Positions 53,491 through 64,000 of a stretch of 64,000 bases of DNA are shown one piece after another. The stretch spans positions 186,001-250,000 of the forward strand of contig JAVSML010020814.1 in the NCBI GenBank assembly GCA_038503035.1. Direction: 5' to 3'. Origin of the DNA: Crocodylus rhombifer (Eukaryota > Chordata > Crocodylia > Crocodylidae). The notes below the pieces were generated by a model. The model had not been told where the DNA came from. It saw only the letters and a program-made list of their open reading frames with translations, and did no database searches. Made by a program: the position numbers and the translations under genes. Each line of letters starts with the position of its first letter. The first letter of the stretch is position 1.

Positions 53491-54524
53491 CTTCTATTCT
53501 CCCTGATCGTTTGGGGCTGGAACTGGTTCTACTGGGGGAGGCTGTTAGCCAGGACTTGAAGGTCACCTTAACAAAAAGTGCCCTTTCCCCATGGACTGGA
53601 AATGAAGCACAAGGGGTCAGTGTGTCCCCCAACTCTGCTTGGCCGTGCTGCAAGTCTGGAGCCCACGGCACTCGAACACTGCTGCAGACAAGCTGTGGAC
53701 AGGGCTGTGTTGAGACCATTCCACGGAGGTGATTCCTTTTTTGTTACCGGGGATCAGAACATATTTCTCCTATGAAAAACCACCGACTAGTCTTTCCTGT
53801 GCTCTTTAACGTGCCCTTGTTGCCATAGCAATTCTGCATTCGTCTCAAGGTTTGATTGTGCTGTCCCTTCTCCAAGTTCCTGCAGAGCACCTCCCTGCCG
53901 TTTACCACTGCTCTTTCTCCAAGCTGTCATTCACCGTTTTAGCTTTAACACATTTTAGCCCTAAGATGGCTGAGCCCAAATCCTGGGACTCCCCCCATGA
54001 AGAAAACGGGCATGCAGGACGTGGCATTTTCCTCTCGGAGAAATCATAGCTGTTTCCATCACAGTGAGATGGTGGTGCATGTCCAATCTTTTGGCGAATC
54101 TCTGCCATCTTTTAATTAATCTCCATCACCAATTAATCACTCCCAAAGCTCTCCTAGTGGAATTGCTGTAACCATCTTACTTCAGGGACCACCAGGGTTT
54201 GTTTCCTAATTCAACAGGAGTGATGTATTTGCCAGATTTGGAATAATTACCGACCACGCTAATTATCCAGGCTGGCTCAAGCACCAATCTCATTCTCATC
54301 GCTGGGTAGAAAATCTGTTGTTTACATTTTTTTAAACATTTTGTAAAGGTTTCCATTCCCCTTGCCATATGGTTTAGGATCTTGTTTTGCCAGATTATGG
54401 GCCACATCCTCAACTGGTATAAATCGCTTCATTGATGGAAGTCTCTCTTATATGGGAAGAGCAGGTGGCTCTCATTTCCAGAGGACTTGAGCACTCCACC
54501 ACGTTTAGTGCATTTATCATCACA

Positions 54525-54665
54525 GCTCCCGTATGAGGTCGAGCAATGCCATTATCCCCATTTTACAGACAAGGCACTGAGGCACATAAAAATAGCAGAT
54601 GTCCAGGTGGCTGAGGAAGTCTGTGGTAAGAAGGGACCTGAAGCCAGGTTTCCCAAGTCCTGGGC
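54525..54665. mobile_element. weak MIR-like remnant
   Basis: CATTATCCCCATTTTACAGACAAGGCACTGAGGCAC resembles the MIR core, followed by GGGACCTGAAGCCAGGTTTCCCAAG where MIR has its Arg/Pro-like end. The match is decayed and shorter than at 39592-39852. Confidence 0.45.
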
Positions 54666-54724
54666 TAGCAGCATAATAATTGTTAACTCTTTCCCTCAGG
54701 GTAGAAGGGGAATCCCAAATTTTC

Positions 54725-55704
54725 ACCTCACTATCCTGTAAAGGCAACATAGCCCTAGGTCCAATCAGGCTATTTCAGCACAGTTTTGTTATGTTGTGAC
54801 ATTTCATTGAGCATTGTGCCTAATATAAATTGGCCTGCTGCAGGCTGAGAGCTAGAGCTGATCAACTACAGCGTTCTCCAGAGATGATGGCACTCAGCAC
54901 TTTGACATCTTCAGACAATATTATCGTACTAACAATAATGAATGAATCGATAATTTAATCCTTTCAGTGCTATGCTGAAGGGTAGTGATACTACTCCCAT
55001 TTTACTAACAAGAGGAAAACACATTCCAAGAATATATATCTCTCTGGAAAAAACAGGAGATAGAGAGATCTCAATCTTTTCCTGGCTGGCACAGAAAAAT
55101 GCTGTGTGCTGCTTCTGTATTTGATTATACAGTATAGCCAGTAACTAGGCTAAGCTAGAAATCAAGCTGTTGCCTGCCAGACATGTTTTTATGTTTGTGG
55201 CAATGGCCACAACCTGTGCCTGGGCTTTGCTTGCATGTGCCATAGGGAGGATACAAGGAGTCTTCTCTTGCCCATCATGCGGAGGCCATTAACAGTTGCA
55301 CTTCCAGCACCAAGAGTGTCAGGACTGCTCACGGCTAATGTCCTATTGAGCAGTCCTGCCAGCCACCCTAGCAGAGTTGGGCACAGCAGGCCTGCAAGAG
55401 CAGTCCCCAGGATCTGCACTGCAGTTTGGGGAAGAAAGGAACATACACCGCCCTGCCGATAGCTCCAAAATGCATTCGATGCAAGCACACTTAAGTAGCT
55501 GTCTCATTTTGAGACACGCAGGAGCTGACTCTTAAAATCCTGTTTCTTGGTCCCTTTCAGTGTGATGAGGTCAGGTGGTAAGGACAGAGTGTACTGGAAA
55601 AGCTGTGCTTCTTAAAAAACCATTTAGTTTACATCTATCCTACCTGGTTTTTGCCATAGCTGGGAGCCATCTAAAACAAGACAATACAGTGTATCAGAAG
55701 GCAA
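54725..55704 (+). repeat. long direct repeat, left copy (possible 5' LTR of gypsy element)
   Basis: It aligns with 60698-64000, minus the insertion there. Shared start: CCTCACTATCCTGTAAAGGC. Shared end (window limit): CAAGACAATACAG.GTATCAG. By eye the copies look around 90-95% identical. A TATA-like TAATATAAATT near 54829 is a possible promoter. The two copies flank decayed gypsy pol sequence in the same orientation, so LTRs are likely, with an LTR start near TGTAAAGGCAACATAG. No primer-binding site or LTR end could be fixed. A tandem segmental duplication is the alternative. The empty target site AACTAGGC is at 55143-55150. Confidence 0.75.
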
Positions 55705-58500
55705 AAAAACCCTAACTCTGCCTTTCATACAGATTAATGCGCGAAATGTGCCACAGTGGACTTTGAAACTGGCAGCATTTCAGAGAAACAGACTCGGAGG
55801 TGGAAGATACTGGAGTTGCTCTTTACATGGCTCAGGCTGGCTACTTTGCAGTCCAGAAAGCTACTCGTTTTCCAGGAAGCCCTGGCAAAAGACAGGTGCA
55901 TGTGCAGAGCATGGGTTTCCACTGGCAAACTCAGGAAAACCTATGAAAATCTCAACAGGTTAGCTGAGCTACTTGAGGTCAAATATTTTCCAAAAAAAAA
56001 AAAGGGTATGGCCAAGCAAAGTCTTTCACAAGAGACATTAGGGGATGTAGTAAGATAACTGACTAGCAGATAAACTAGCAGGTATACAGATCTATGCTGA
56101 GTCCATTATTTTTCCATGATTCCTTTTCTGATACCAAGAATCATAACATATTTCTCCTATGAATGATCCATGGGATTTTCATGAAATCCAATTAGTTGTC
56201 CTACGAAAATCACTGACAGCTGATACAAAAGACTGCTTTCCAAATGGAGGTGATATATGTGTCACACCCCCACACACTTGGGTTGTATATTGTGTTTTTT
56301 GTGTGTCCCCTGATTTTGTGGTCTGTGTTTTGGCCACGTGCTCAGCACATGGCAAGCTGGGGCCCCCTGCCCCCCTCCCCACCTGGCACGGCACAGCAGG
56401 GGCAGCAGTGGGAAAAGGAGGAGCCGCCGGAGGCGAGGGGAAGCTGCGCGCTGGCTGGGCCCAGCGGGGCTGCTCTGCTCCCTTCACCTCCAGCTGCGGT
56501 CCCTGCTTCTGCTGCCCCATGCGGGGGAGCTTCAACCCTGGTGGCTTCTGCCCAGTGCGTGGCGCTCTGGCTCCTGGACTTCTTCCATCCGCTGTGCCTG
56601 CCCGTGGGCACTGCTCATCCCGCTGGGGGCGCAGCACCAGAGCTGGAGCCAGAGCGCCACGAGCTGGGCAGAAGCTGCTGGGATCAAGCTTCCCCCCTGC
56701 CATCCAGAGCAGCACGAGAGGGGTGGCAGCGGTAGCTGGAGGTGAAGGAGGCAGAAGCGTCCCGCTGGCCCTGGTCAGCACACAGCTTGTGGAGTGGCTG
56801 TAGCCACCAGGTGCTGCACAGGACAGGGGGTGCGGCGGTGGCTGCAGTGGGCGGCTGCTGGGCTTGGGGGCCGTCGGCGCCTCCAAGCCAGCCTGTGCAG
56901 CAGCTACTCCTGGGCCTGGCTGTCACAGGCTGGGCTGGCCCCTCTGTGTCCACCTTCGGCAGTGCTTGGAGGCCAGCCTGGCTCAGTCCCGCAGCCACAG
57001 CCCTGGATGGATGGATGGCAAGGCCACGCCAGGTGGCTCATGGCTGGCCAGCCTCCCTACCACATGAGCAGGGGGGAGAGCCAGGCAGACCCCAGCTGGG
57101 ATCCCGGTGCCCATGCTCAAGAGGGGAGACAGGGGAACTGAATCTCCCCTCTGCCTCCCTTCACCTGAGGCACTGCCCAAGCCAATGTCTGACCTTGGGA
57201 ACAAGCCTGGCAAGGGCTGCTTCCCCCCTGCCCCTCCAGGCGCACCCCGGCTGGGGTCCCTACAGGCCAGGGTGGGGATTTAAACCCTTCCCCAATCAGA
57301 CTTAGCCGCCTGCCAGGGGGCCTGGCCATGCCCCCCAGGTCAGCTTCCCTCTAGCCTTGAGGCTGCTGTGGAAGCGCCTGAGCCATTGCAAGCATGTGGC
57401 TGCATTTCCAGAATCAACAGTGAATGTCTATTCACTTGCAAATCGTTTAAATCTATGTAGGTTAGATTAACCTGCAAAGATTGAATCAATTTAGGCTTGG
57501 GCTTTTTGCATGTCTGTCCCTAGCCTTGGAGTTTTCCTGAAGTTTCCATTTCAGCAGGCCATATAATCCAGCCCAGAAGTATGGGGTGCATGCATGCTGT
57601 CTGGCCCCATGGTCACTCCCCACAAGCATATACAGCTTTTCCGTGGGAGCAAAGATTGTCATGCCACTATCCCTCTGAGAGCGCCAAGGGGCCCCTTGCA
57701 CCACCAAAGGACCTGCGCTCTCTAGCAGCTTCCCCTGGTGCATTGCAACCTACAGACTATGTGGTGTAGTTAGATAGTAGTGTTTCACATTGCATTCATG
57801 ATGTTTTCTGTATTCAGTCTGGGGGTTTTTTGGTTATACTGTTTGTGAGGAGGGTTTTTTTGTTTAGGCAGGACATCCTAGTAATTAATTTAGTGTTTCC
57901 AGATTTCTGCGTGGGAGCTCAAGCCGAGGAAAAATATATTTAGTACCCCAAAACTGAACCCATCCCTTGTTGCTGCCACCTCGTGCCTGGCAGAAGGGTT
58001 ACATATGGAAGGATTGACTCTTAATGGGGGGATGGGGGAAGTAAGGTGTAAAACAAAAGAAGTTACTGATGGCCTATTTAACATCATTAGAAAAAGTGAT
58101 TAGAATAGCCAGAGCATATCAGATGTTGAAAGGGCAGATGAAAATATTCACCAACAGCAGTCAGGGCTGAGTGGCAATCAGGTGGATGCAACAGAGACAA
58201 GAGTAGACCTGCATGCCACGTTAACAGAAAAGTCCATTACAAAGGCAGAGACAGCAGGTTTGCAGGAGATGTCATGCAAAGTTAAAGAAATGAGTAGCCC
58301 TTGGGACGATGTGCACAAAATATCCAAAGCAAACCACTTTGCATGAGCCTACTATACAGGCATACAGAAAAGTATGGGATGTACAGACCATGCAATTGAA
58401 GAACACATCGAAGGAGAGCAGTTTAGCAGCAGTGGTGCAGAATTCCTTTTGGCTACTCTACAGAATAAGGAAAAGGCTAGGATGAAACATATGTAACTAA
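55705..58500 (+). other. inner region of the gypsy element, with GC-rich insertion
   Basis: From 55740 to 56060 there is a short open frame (MDFETGSISEKQTRRW...) in the place where leader or gag would lie. I cannot identify it. From about 56260 to 57530 lies a GC-rich block with long open frames on both strands that look like composition artefacts. Its right end, 57382-57525, matches 10379-10522 and ends like a hAT terminus. From 57530 to 58500 there is decayed sequence with no clear gag motif. Confidence 0.45.
57382..57525. mobile_element. right end of GC-rich hAT-like element
   Basis: Similar to 10379-10522 over about 140 bp: TGGCTGCATTTCC, GTGAATGTCT.TTCACTTGC, GATTGAATCAA, GGGCTTTTTGCATGTCTGTCCCTAG. 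The final 24 bp reads inward as a hAT-like terminus. The left end, upstream near 56260, was not found. Confidence 0.55.
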
Positions 58501-58525
58501 CTGAATAGGTCCAGAAGACATAACC

Positions 58526-60600
58526 TTGCAAATCAAAACCAACACCAGGGCACTAGTAAACTGTGTTCCTGAGACTGAATACAGAAAAGGAGAAAAGACA
58601 CCAGGCTTTGTCACAGTGGAGTAAGCTGAGAAGGCGCTTGGGAAAAGGTTTGCCTGATGCTTGCAGTAAAAACAAAACACACTGGATACGCACAGAACTT
58701 CAAGATATACACAAAGCACTTGTGGGAACACTAGTCTATCCACCCTAGATAACATCACTTGCTGTTTCTCTACAGCAAATCCATTCATGGTACAGACATT
58801 ATGCTTTTACCAGTATACGTCATCAGAAACCAGTCTATAGCCATAACAGAAACAAAGTTTGGCATGGGTAGACTGGTTTAAAAATGGCAGAAGCTGATCT
58901 AAGATTTGCATCCCCCTCTACCAAAGGGCGGATGTGTGTTCTGTTCACTACTGATCTAAAACCACATAATATAGATAAAGCACATAATGCTTACAGCAAA
59001 AATGCATAACTTAGATTCTGCCTCGTCTTTTTGAATGTCTGTATTTAGCTCCAATGTACCGATGCTCAAACAAAACAAAGACTGTAGTATGTTAACCACT
59101 TTCAACACTTCAGTTAGAAGATGGCACTTCAAGAGAATGCTCCTTGATACATGATCTTCATAAGAAATAGTCTAGAAAAGCATGAATGAATTACTAGAAA
59201 GACTAGTAGGAGCCAAGGTCATTGCTGATAATATTATAACACCTGGAAGTACTAGAGAGTGATAAAAGCCTACTAGTGCTACTTCGGGGATGAGGGGCTG
59301 CAATATGAAACTGCATCATGGTAAAACACAAATGAGTTCTTTTGGACACAGCATCAAAAAAGCAATTGTAAGACAGGACATAAATAAAATGAAGGTGATA
59401 AGGCAGTTAAAAGCACCAGCCTCCCCAAAAGAACTGGAAACCATATCATGAGTAGTAACTTACCTAATAAGATTTACATGGAGACCAGCAGAAATCACAG
59501 CACCCCTACAAGAGCTGGGGGAAGAATATCACTCAGTGCTCCAGGCACAGCAATCTGGACAAGTTTTCCAAAACATTTAGGATACCATCACTTTTAAATA
59601 CTAAGATGACAACAAGAAAATGTTCTGCAAACAACAACTGGAGCATCACTGGTGCAGGAAAGGGCTCCACACCAAAAGCCCAGCCCCCACCAGCCCAGCA
59701 AAATAATGCACAAAAGGAAAAGGAAGAAAAAAAACAGTCCCTGAAGTGAAATTCCTCTGGCAGAGCTTTTCTCATGCAATTCTTAATGCCAGAAGGGGAG
59801 AAGATGGTGTTTTTAAAGAAAAAGTGCCCAGAGATCCTGAACAAGATTCATGAAGGACTCTTCAGCATCAAACTGTGTAAAAGAGGCAAAAGACCCGCAG
59901 CACTGGCCCAACAAGAAAGCACTCATGAAACAGTCATTTGTGCAAAGGTTCAGTGCCAGGACCGCATGGCATTCCTGAGGCACCTAGGAGAGCTTGGCAG
60001 CAACTGCCAACTGATTTAGTGCACCACAGAGAAAACCGCAACCTGCTGGTAGCTGATTATTAGTAATTTTTTCATAACAACTCAACTACCAGCACTGTAG
60101 TAAATCACACAAGGCAATGTTCACCACAGTGCGAGCATGCAGAATTTTGAAAGTTTGCAAGGGGTTGGGTTTCACGTGAACACACAATTATTAGTCTGTA
60201 TTACCCGCAAACCAATGGACCGACTGAGACGTATGTACAAATAGCCAAGCAGATGCTTGGGCAGAGGGAATAAAGGTGATAAGACCCTTGCCTCAATTTA
60301 CTAAATTGCTATGGACGTAACCGACACAGATGTGACTGAATGGAAAGCTTAAAGCAGTGATGTCTATGAAAGAATCTCTTTTAACACCCAAAGTTGCAAA
60401 TGTCTAGAAAAATAATAAAAAAGAACTGTCTGGAAGGAAGAAAATTGGAATCCTCCTATGATGAAAATGCCCAAAGACCAAAACCGTCTACAAGAAACTC
60501 CAATATAACAATGAAAAGAGCTAGGGGACAGTGGGACCCTGGCTCTGTAACTAACCTAGTCATAGGCAATACAGACAGAGAATGGACAATTAATTAGCTG
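58526..60600 (+). pseudogene. decayed Ty3/gypsy pol (PR-RT-RH-IN)
   Basis: Fragments of a metavirus-type polyprotein occur in the normal order, with stops and frame shifts between them. Protease: NTRALVNCVPETEYR at about 58540-58588, where DTG has become NTR. RT: RMCVLFTTDLKPHN at about 58928 and VIADNIITPGS at about 59218-59250, at the position of the catalytic DD box (now DN). RT connection: KVIRQLKAPASPKELE and APLQELG at about 59388-59510. Integrase zinc-binding end: EILNKIHEGL..IKLCKR at about 59830-59890. Integrase core end: YYPQTNGPTETYVQIAKQ at 60199-60252. C-terminus: ARGQWDPGSVTNLV near 60520. It is much shorter than an intact pol, so it carries deletions as well. The assignment to the vertebrate K02A2.6-like gypsy group is from memory. 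Confidence 0.85.
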
Positions 60601-61164
60601 AAATCCCAGACACCTGAGACAATTCCTGTTGGGACATCATGAGCCTACAACCCCCCATGCTGAAACAGAAAGTGAGAATTTTCACCAGCTGAGGATCTGC
60701 CTCACTATCCTGTAAAGGCAACATAGTCCTAGGTCCAATCAGGCTATTTCAGCACAGTTTTGTTACGTTGTGCCATTTCATTGAGCGCTGTGCCTAATAT
60801 AAATTGGCCTGCTGCAGGGTCACAATAGAGCTAGAGCTGATCAACTACAGCATTCTCCAGAGATGATGGCACTCAGCACTTTGACATCTTCAGACAATAT
60901 TATTGTACTAACAGTAATGAATGAATCAATAATTTAATCCTTTCAATGCTATGCTGAAGGGCAGTGATATTACTCCCATTTTATTAACAAGAAGAAAACA
61001 CATTCCAAGAATATATATCTCTCTGGAAAAAAATAAGAGATAGAGTGAGATCTCTCTCTCTTCCTGGCTAGCACAAAAAAAGGCTGTGTGCTGCTTCTGT
61101 ATTTTATTATACAGTATAGCCAATAACTAGGCCGGGGTGGGCAATTATTCTGGGTGAAGGGCCG

Positions 61165-62006
61165 TGTCGCAGTGCACGCAGGTGCCCTGCGCCTGAGAGC
61201 GGAGACTGCTCTGGGCAGACCCCTAGTGGCGGAAGGGGGGAGGCTCAGCTGCCAGTCACCAGGGTTGCACAGGTGCTGGTTGCCAGGGCGACTGGTAAAA
61301 CCAGCTGACAGGAAGGGGCAGGGCTTATCCCTTCTTAAGCCCCGGTAGGAGGCTAGGAGGGCAGTCCCTCTCCAGCAGCCGTGGGAGTAGGGACTCAGCT
61401 GGGACAGACAGAGGGGAGGACTCTGGCAGTGAGAGCATCCCATGGTCGCTGCTGGGGTTGGGGAGCCCTCCTTCCCTCCCCCGCTCCCTCACTCTCTAGT
61501 AGGGAGTAGATTTTGTTTGACCGGACAGTCTAGTTTTTATGATGTAGCCCAGGGGCTTTATGTTTTATGTTTCCTGTTTTAACCGGAGGACCAGGTGAGG
61601 CTGTTAGGGGTTAGAGGAGGCCTCATAGGGACTCCCCAGTAGCATGGGGGTTCCTGGTGCTGGAGAAGGCGCAGCATTTGCGGGGGCAGTGAGGAGCCCC
61701 CGGAGTGGGAGAGGGAGCAGCAAGGAGCCCTTGGAGCGAGACAGGGGGGCCAGAACATAACAGGGCCCAGGTCAAACCACGTCAACTCCATCTGCGAGGC
61801 TTGGGCTATGGTGTAGGGGAGGAAAAGGAGCTGCAGGTAGCGCCCCCTGTTACTGGGGTGCGAAAAAATGGGCAGCCTCCTTCTGATTACAACCATCTTC
61901 TAATCAAATAAGATCAAGGCATGGCAGGAGAGTAAGCAGGCGGTTGGCCCATTACAGGAGGGCGGAGCCACCCCGGAAAAGCTCCGATAGTGATACTCCT
62001 GTCACA
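61165..62006. mobile_element. solo LTR-like insertion (842 bp) inside the hAT element
   Basis: It starts TGTCGCAGTG and ends CTCCTGTCACA, giving TG...CA termini with short inverted ends (TGTCGCA/TGTGACA). It is flanked by GGCCG at 61160-61164 and 62007-62011, a 5-bp target duplication. Removing it joins GAAGGGCCG to CTTACCCAGTTTTGG, which reads as a continuous hAT-like end. The single LTR with no internal region fits recombination between the two LTRs of an endogenous retrovirus or other LTR element. No coding sequence remains. The family is unknown. Confidence 0.8.
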
Positions 62007-62429
62007 GGCCGCTTACCCAGTTTTGGCAGGCTGTCGAGGGCTGCATGGGTAGCTCCACCCCTTGACAGGTGCCCTGCCCCCTGGTCACCATCTTGGGATG
62101 AATGTCCCGATGTCTTGGGACCAATGTCCCAGGGCCAGTACCGGTGGGGCCCAAAGTGGGGTGCAGGCTGGCAGGGGTGAATGGAGCTGAGCTGGGCTGC
62201 ACCAGGAGGGAGAGGGGGGAGCTGGCCCGGCTCCATAGAGCCCTTGCTGGCCAGGACCCCACACCTGCCACCCTGCTCTGGGCCCCAGCAGCACTGGACC
62301 TGGGACACTGGTGCGGGCCCCACACTCCTACTGGCTCCTGAACCTGCTCACTCTCAGCGCCCCCCCAGCCCCACGGTACAAGCGGGGGGGCAGCACACAG
62401 CCTCGACTCCCTGCTTGCCCCCAGGGAAG

Positions 62430-63115
62430 AAGCTGGTGCTGAGTGCAGGGAAAAGTCGCCCCTCTCCTGCCCCATGGCCGGCACTCCCTGCTGCAGGTGC
62501 TCATACTCCATGCAGGGCTGTCTGGAGCAGGCACAGGCAGCCCCACGCTGGCTGCAAGCGGCTACAATGCAGGGCGCTGGCCATGGGGTAAGTGAGTGGC
62601 TGCTTTTCCCTGTGCTCAGCACCAGCTTGTAACCTGCCCCGCTGCCAGCCTGGGCCTCACCAGCTCTGGGCTCGCAGATCAGTGGCAGCAGCTGCGGCCT
62701 GCCCATTTGCCATGCCGGGGAGTGTTTGCTGCTCTTGCCTGCCTGGAGCTCACGTGCTGGGTAGCCTACAGGCGGCAGTGGCAAACATTGCTCAGCGCAG
62801 CAAGCGGGGGGGGGTGGTGGTGGTGTGCTGCAGCTGCTGTCACTATGCGCAGCCCCGATGGGTAAGCCCGGAGCCAGTGTGGGGCCAAGGCTGTTAGTGG
62901 GGCCAGGTTACAAGCTGGTCCTGAGTGCGGGAGGGAGAGGGGAAAGCAGTTCTTCGCCCACCCCATGGCCAGTGCTCCCTGCTGCAGCCGCTTGCAGCCC
63001 ACATGGGGCTGTCCGGAGCAGGCACAGCCAGTCCCAGGTGGGCTGCAAGTGGCTGCAGTGCAGGGCGCTGACCACAGGGTGGATGAGGGGCTGCTTTTCC
63101 CCCACCATGCTCAGC
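62430..63115. repeat. two direct repeats, each a long foldback hairpin
   Basis: Unit 1: the arm at 62430-62455 (starting AAGCTGGTGCTGAG) pairs with 62603-62628 (ending CAGCACCAGCTT), 26 nt with two mismatches. Inner arms CCCCATGGCC and GGCCATGGGG continue the stem. Unit 2, about 62908-63115, repeats the same order (ACAAGCTGGTCCTGAGTGC...GCTGCTTTTCCCCC...GCTCAGC), shifted by about 480 bp. The stems are about 200 bp in total and GC-rich. Confidence 0.75.
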
Positions 63116-64000
63116 TTTTCCCTGGGCCACTTTTCCCCAGGGTCCTCCCCTGCCCCCCTCCACCCCCCCTTTCTCCTTACCTGAGATTCCTGTGCTGGGG
63201 CTGCCACATACTCCCAGACCAGAAGCCCTGGCTAGGGCTCCCAGCTGGGGGCGGCAGGGCTGGGTGGGCCCTGCTGTTGTGGGAGCCTGCTGGGCTTCCC
63301 TTGGATCCTACTGCCCTTGGTTCAAGGGCAGATAAATGGTCCAAGGGCAGATAAATATTAATTTTCTAAATTTTTTAGGGACCCTGTGGGCCAGATAGAA
63401 TAGCCTCATGGGCCAGATCTGGCCCGTGGGCCGTGTTTTGCCCATCCCTGAACTAGGCTAAGCTAGAAATCAAGCAGCTGCCTGCCAGACATGTTTTTAT
63501 GTTTGTGGCAATGGCCACAACCTGTGTCTGGGCTTTGCTTGCATGTGTCATAGGAAGGATACAAGGAGTCTTCTCTTGCCCATCATGCGGAGACCATCAC
63601 CAATTGCAATTCCAGCACCAACAGTGTCAGGAGTGCTCACAGCTAATGTCCCATCGAGCAGTCCTGCAGAGTTGGGCACAGCAGGCCTGCAAGAGCAGTC
63701 CCCAGGATCTGCACTGCAGTTTGGGGAAGAAAGGAACATACACCGCCCTGCCGATAGCTCCAAAATGCATTCGATGCAAGCACACTTAAGTAGCTGTTTC
63801 ATTTTGAGATGCGCAGGAGCTGACTCTTAAAATCCTGTTTCTTGGTCCCTTTCAGCGTGATGAGCTCAGGTGGTAAGGACAGAGTGTGTTGGAAAAGCTG
63901 TTGTTCTTAAAAAGTCATTTAGTTTACATCTATCCTAGCTGGTTTTTGCCATAGCTGTGAGCCATTTAAACCAAGACAATACAGGGTATCAGAAGGCAAA

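Larger units (their letters stand above)
51297..54700 (-). other. TRPC5: TRPC5 intron, mostly unique
   Basis: About 3.4 kb without recognisable exons. It contains a 23-bp exact direct repeat (53430-53452 and 53468-53490), a segment similar to 56090-56165 at about 53705-53775, and a weak MIR-like stretch at about 54525-54665 (CCCCATTTTACAGACAAGGCACTGAGGCAC). Confidence 0.6.
61133..63450. mobile_element. hAT-like DNA element, 2318 bp, with 8-bp TSD
   Basis: The termini are CGGGGTGGGCAA at the left and TTGCCCATCCCTG at the right (inward CAGGGATGGGCAA), a Charlie/hAT-type terminal inverted repeat. The flanks are AACTAGGC at 61125-61132 and 63451-63458, a perfect 8-bp target duplication. The empty site AACTAGGC stands once in the left copy at 55143-55150. 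No transposase is encoded. Open frames of up to 260 codons are GC-composition artefacts. It contains a solo-LTR-like insertion (61165-62006) and two foldback units (about 62430-63115). Confidence 0.92.
60698..64000 (+). repeat. long direct repeat, right copy (possible 3' LTR), with insertion
   Basis: It starts about 100 bp after the end of the pol remnants with the same CCTCACTATCCTGTAAAGG as the left copy and runs to the window edge. It is interrupted at 61133-63450 by a hAT-like element. The outer parts (60698-61132 and 63451-64000) align continuously with 54725-55704. Both ends of the window's view fit a 3' LTR. Its true end is beyond 64000. Confidence 0.75.

Noticed and set aside
56159..56886. 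Overlapping 214-, 235- and 163-codon frames
   Set aside because: They occupy the same GC-rich block in several frames and both strands, with Ala/Pro/Gly/Arg composition only. They are not a gene.
58526..60600. A domesticated gypsy gene such as RTL4 (ZCCHC16), which lies near TRPC5 in placental mammals
   Set aside because: The fragments are pol, not gag, are full of stops and sit between long direct repeats. RTL4 is gag-derived and placental-specific as far as I know.
62002..62784. 260-codon open frame on the - strand inside the hAT element
   Set aside because: It spans the hAT core, the foldback unit and the LTR edge. GC-rich sequence with few stops on both strands explains it, and no transposase or other motif is present.

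Overview
This window is vertebrate nuclear DNA: split genes with GT-AG introns of up to about 14 kb, microsatellites, and many decayed transposons. The repeats are 5'-truncated CR1 LINEs, several hAT-type DNA elements, a Penelope-like fragment and a decayed Ty3/gypsy element. That mix points to a sauropsid, most likely a crocodilian or a turtle. The species cannot be fixed from the sequence.

Two known genes lie tail to tail. ALG13 enters from the left on the + strand. I place 16 exons between 1009 and 27483, giving 2004 coding nt in one unbroken frame: the last 667 residues, including the Tudor domain and the proline-rich tail. The glycosyltransferase and OTU parts lie upstream of the window. 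The stop is at 27481-27483 and a polyadenylation signal is at 28161-28166. TRPC5 enters from the right on the - strand. Its last four coding exons (49679 down to 44204) give the 357-residue cytoplasmic C-terminus, ending in the PDZ ligand VTTRL. The pore-region exons lie beyond position 64000. The ALG13-TRPC5 convergent order is the same as on human Xq23.

Layout: 1-28200, ALG13 exons, introns and 3' UTR, with hAT insertions at 1304-1890 and 22032-23870 (the latter split by a CR1), a palindromic MITE at 13247-13441 and microsatellites. 28200-44200, sequence between the two stop codons, with CR1 remnants, a MIR-like SINE, a Penelope/SINE-like fragment with a hammerhead-like core, and possibly a very long TRPC5 3' UTR. 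44204-49679, TRPC5 exons. 49680-64000, one TRPC5 intron holding a 400-N gap, a Penelope-like fragment that runs into the gap, and a decayed gypsy element with protease, RT, RNase H and integrase remnants between two long direct repeats.

The right-hand direct repeat is the most informative structure. A 2.3-kb hAT-like element sits inside it with a perfect 8-bp target duplication, and the empty site survives in the left repeat. Inside that element is an 842-bp solo-LTR-like insertion (TG...CA) with a 5-bp target duplication. I see no undescribed gene system. The interest lies in this nested insertion stratigraphy, some unusual foldback DNA and a few transcript-level questions.
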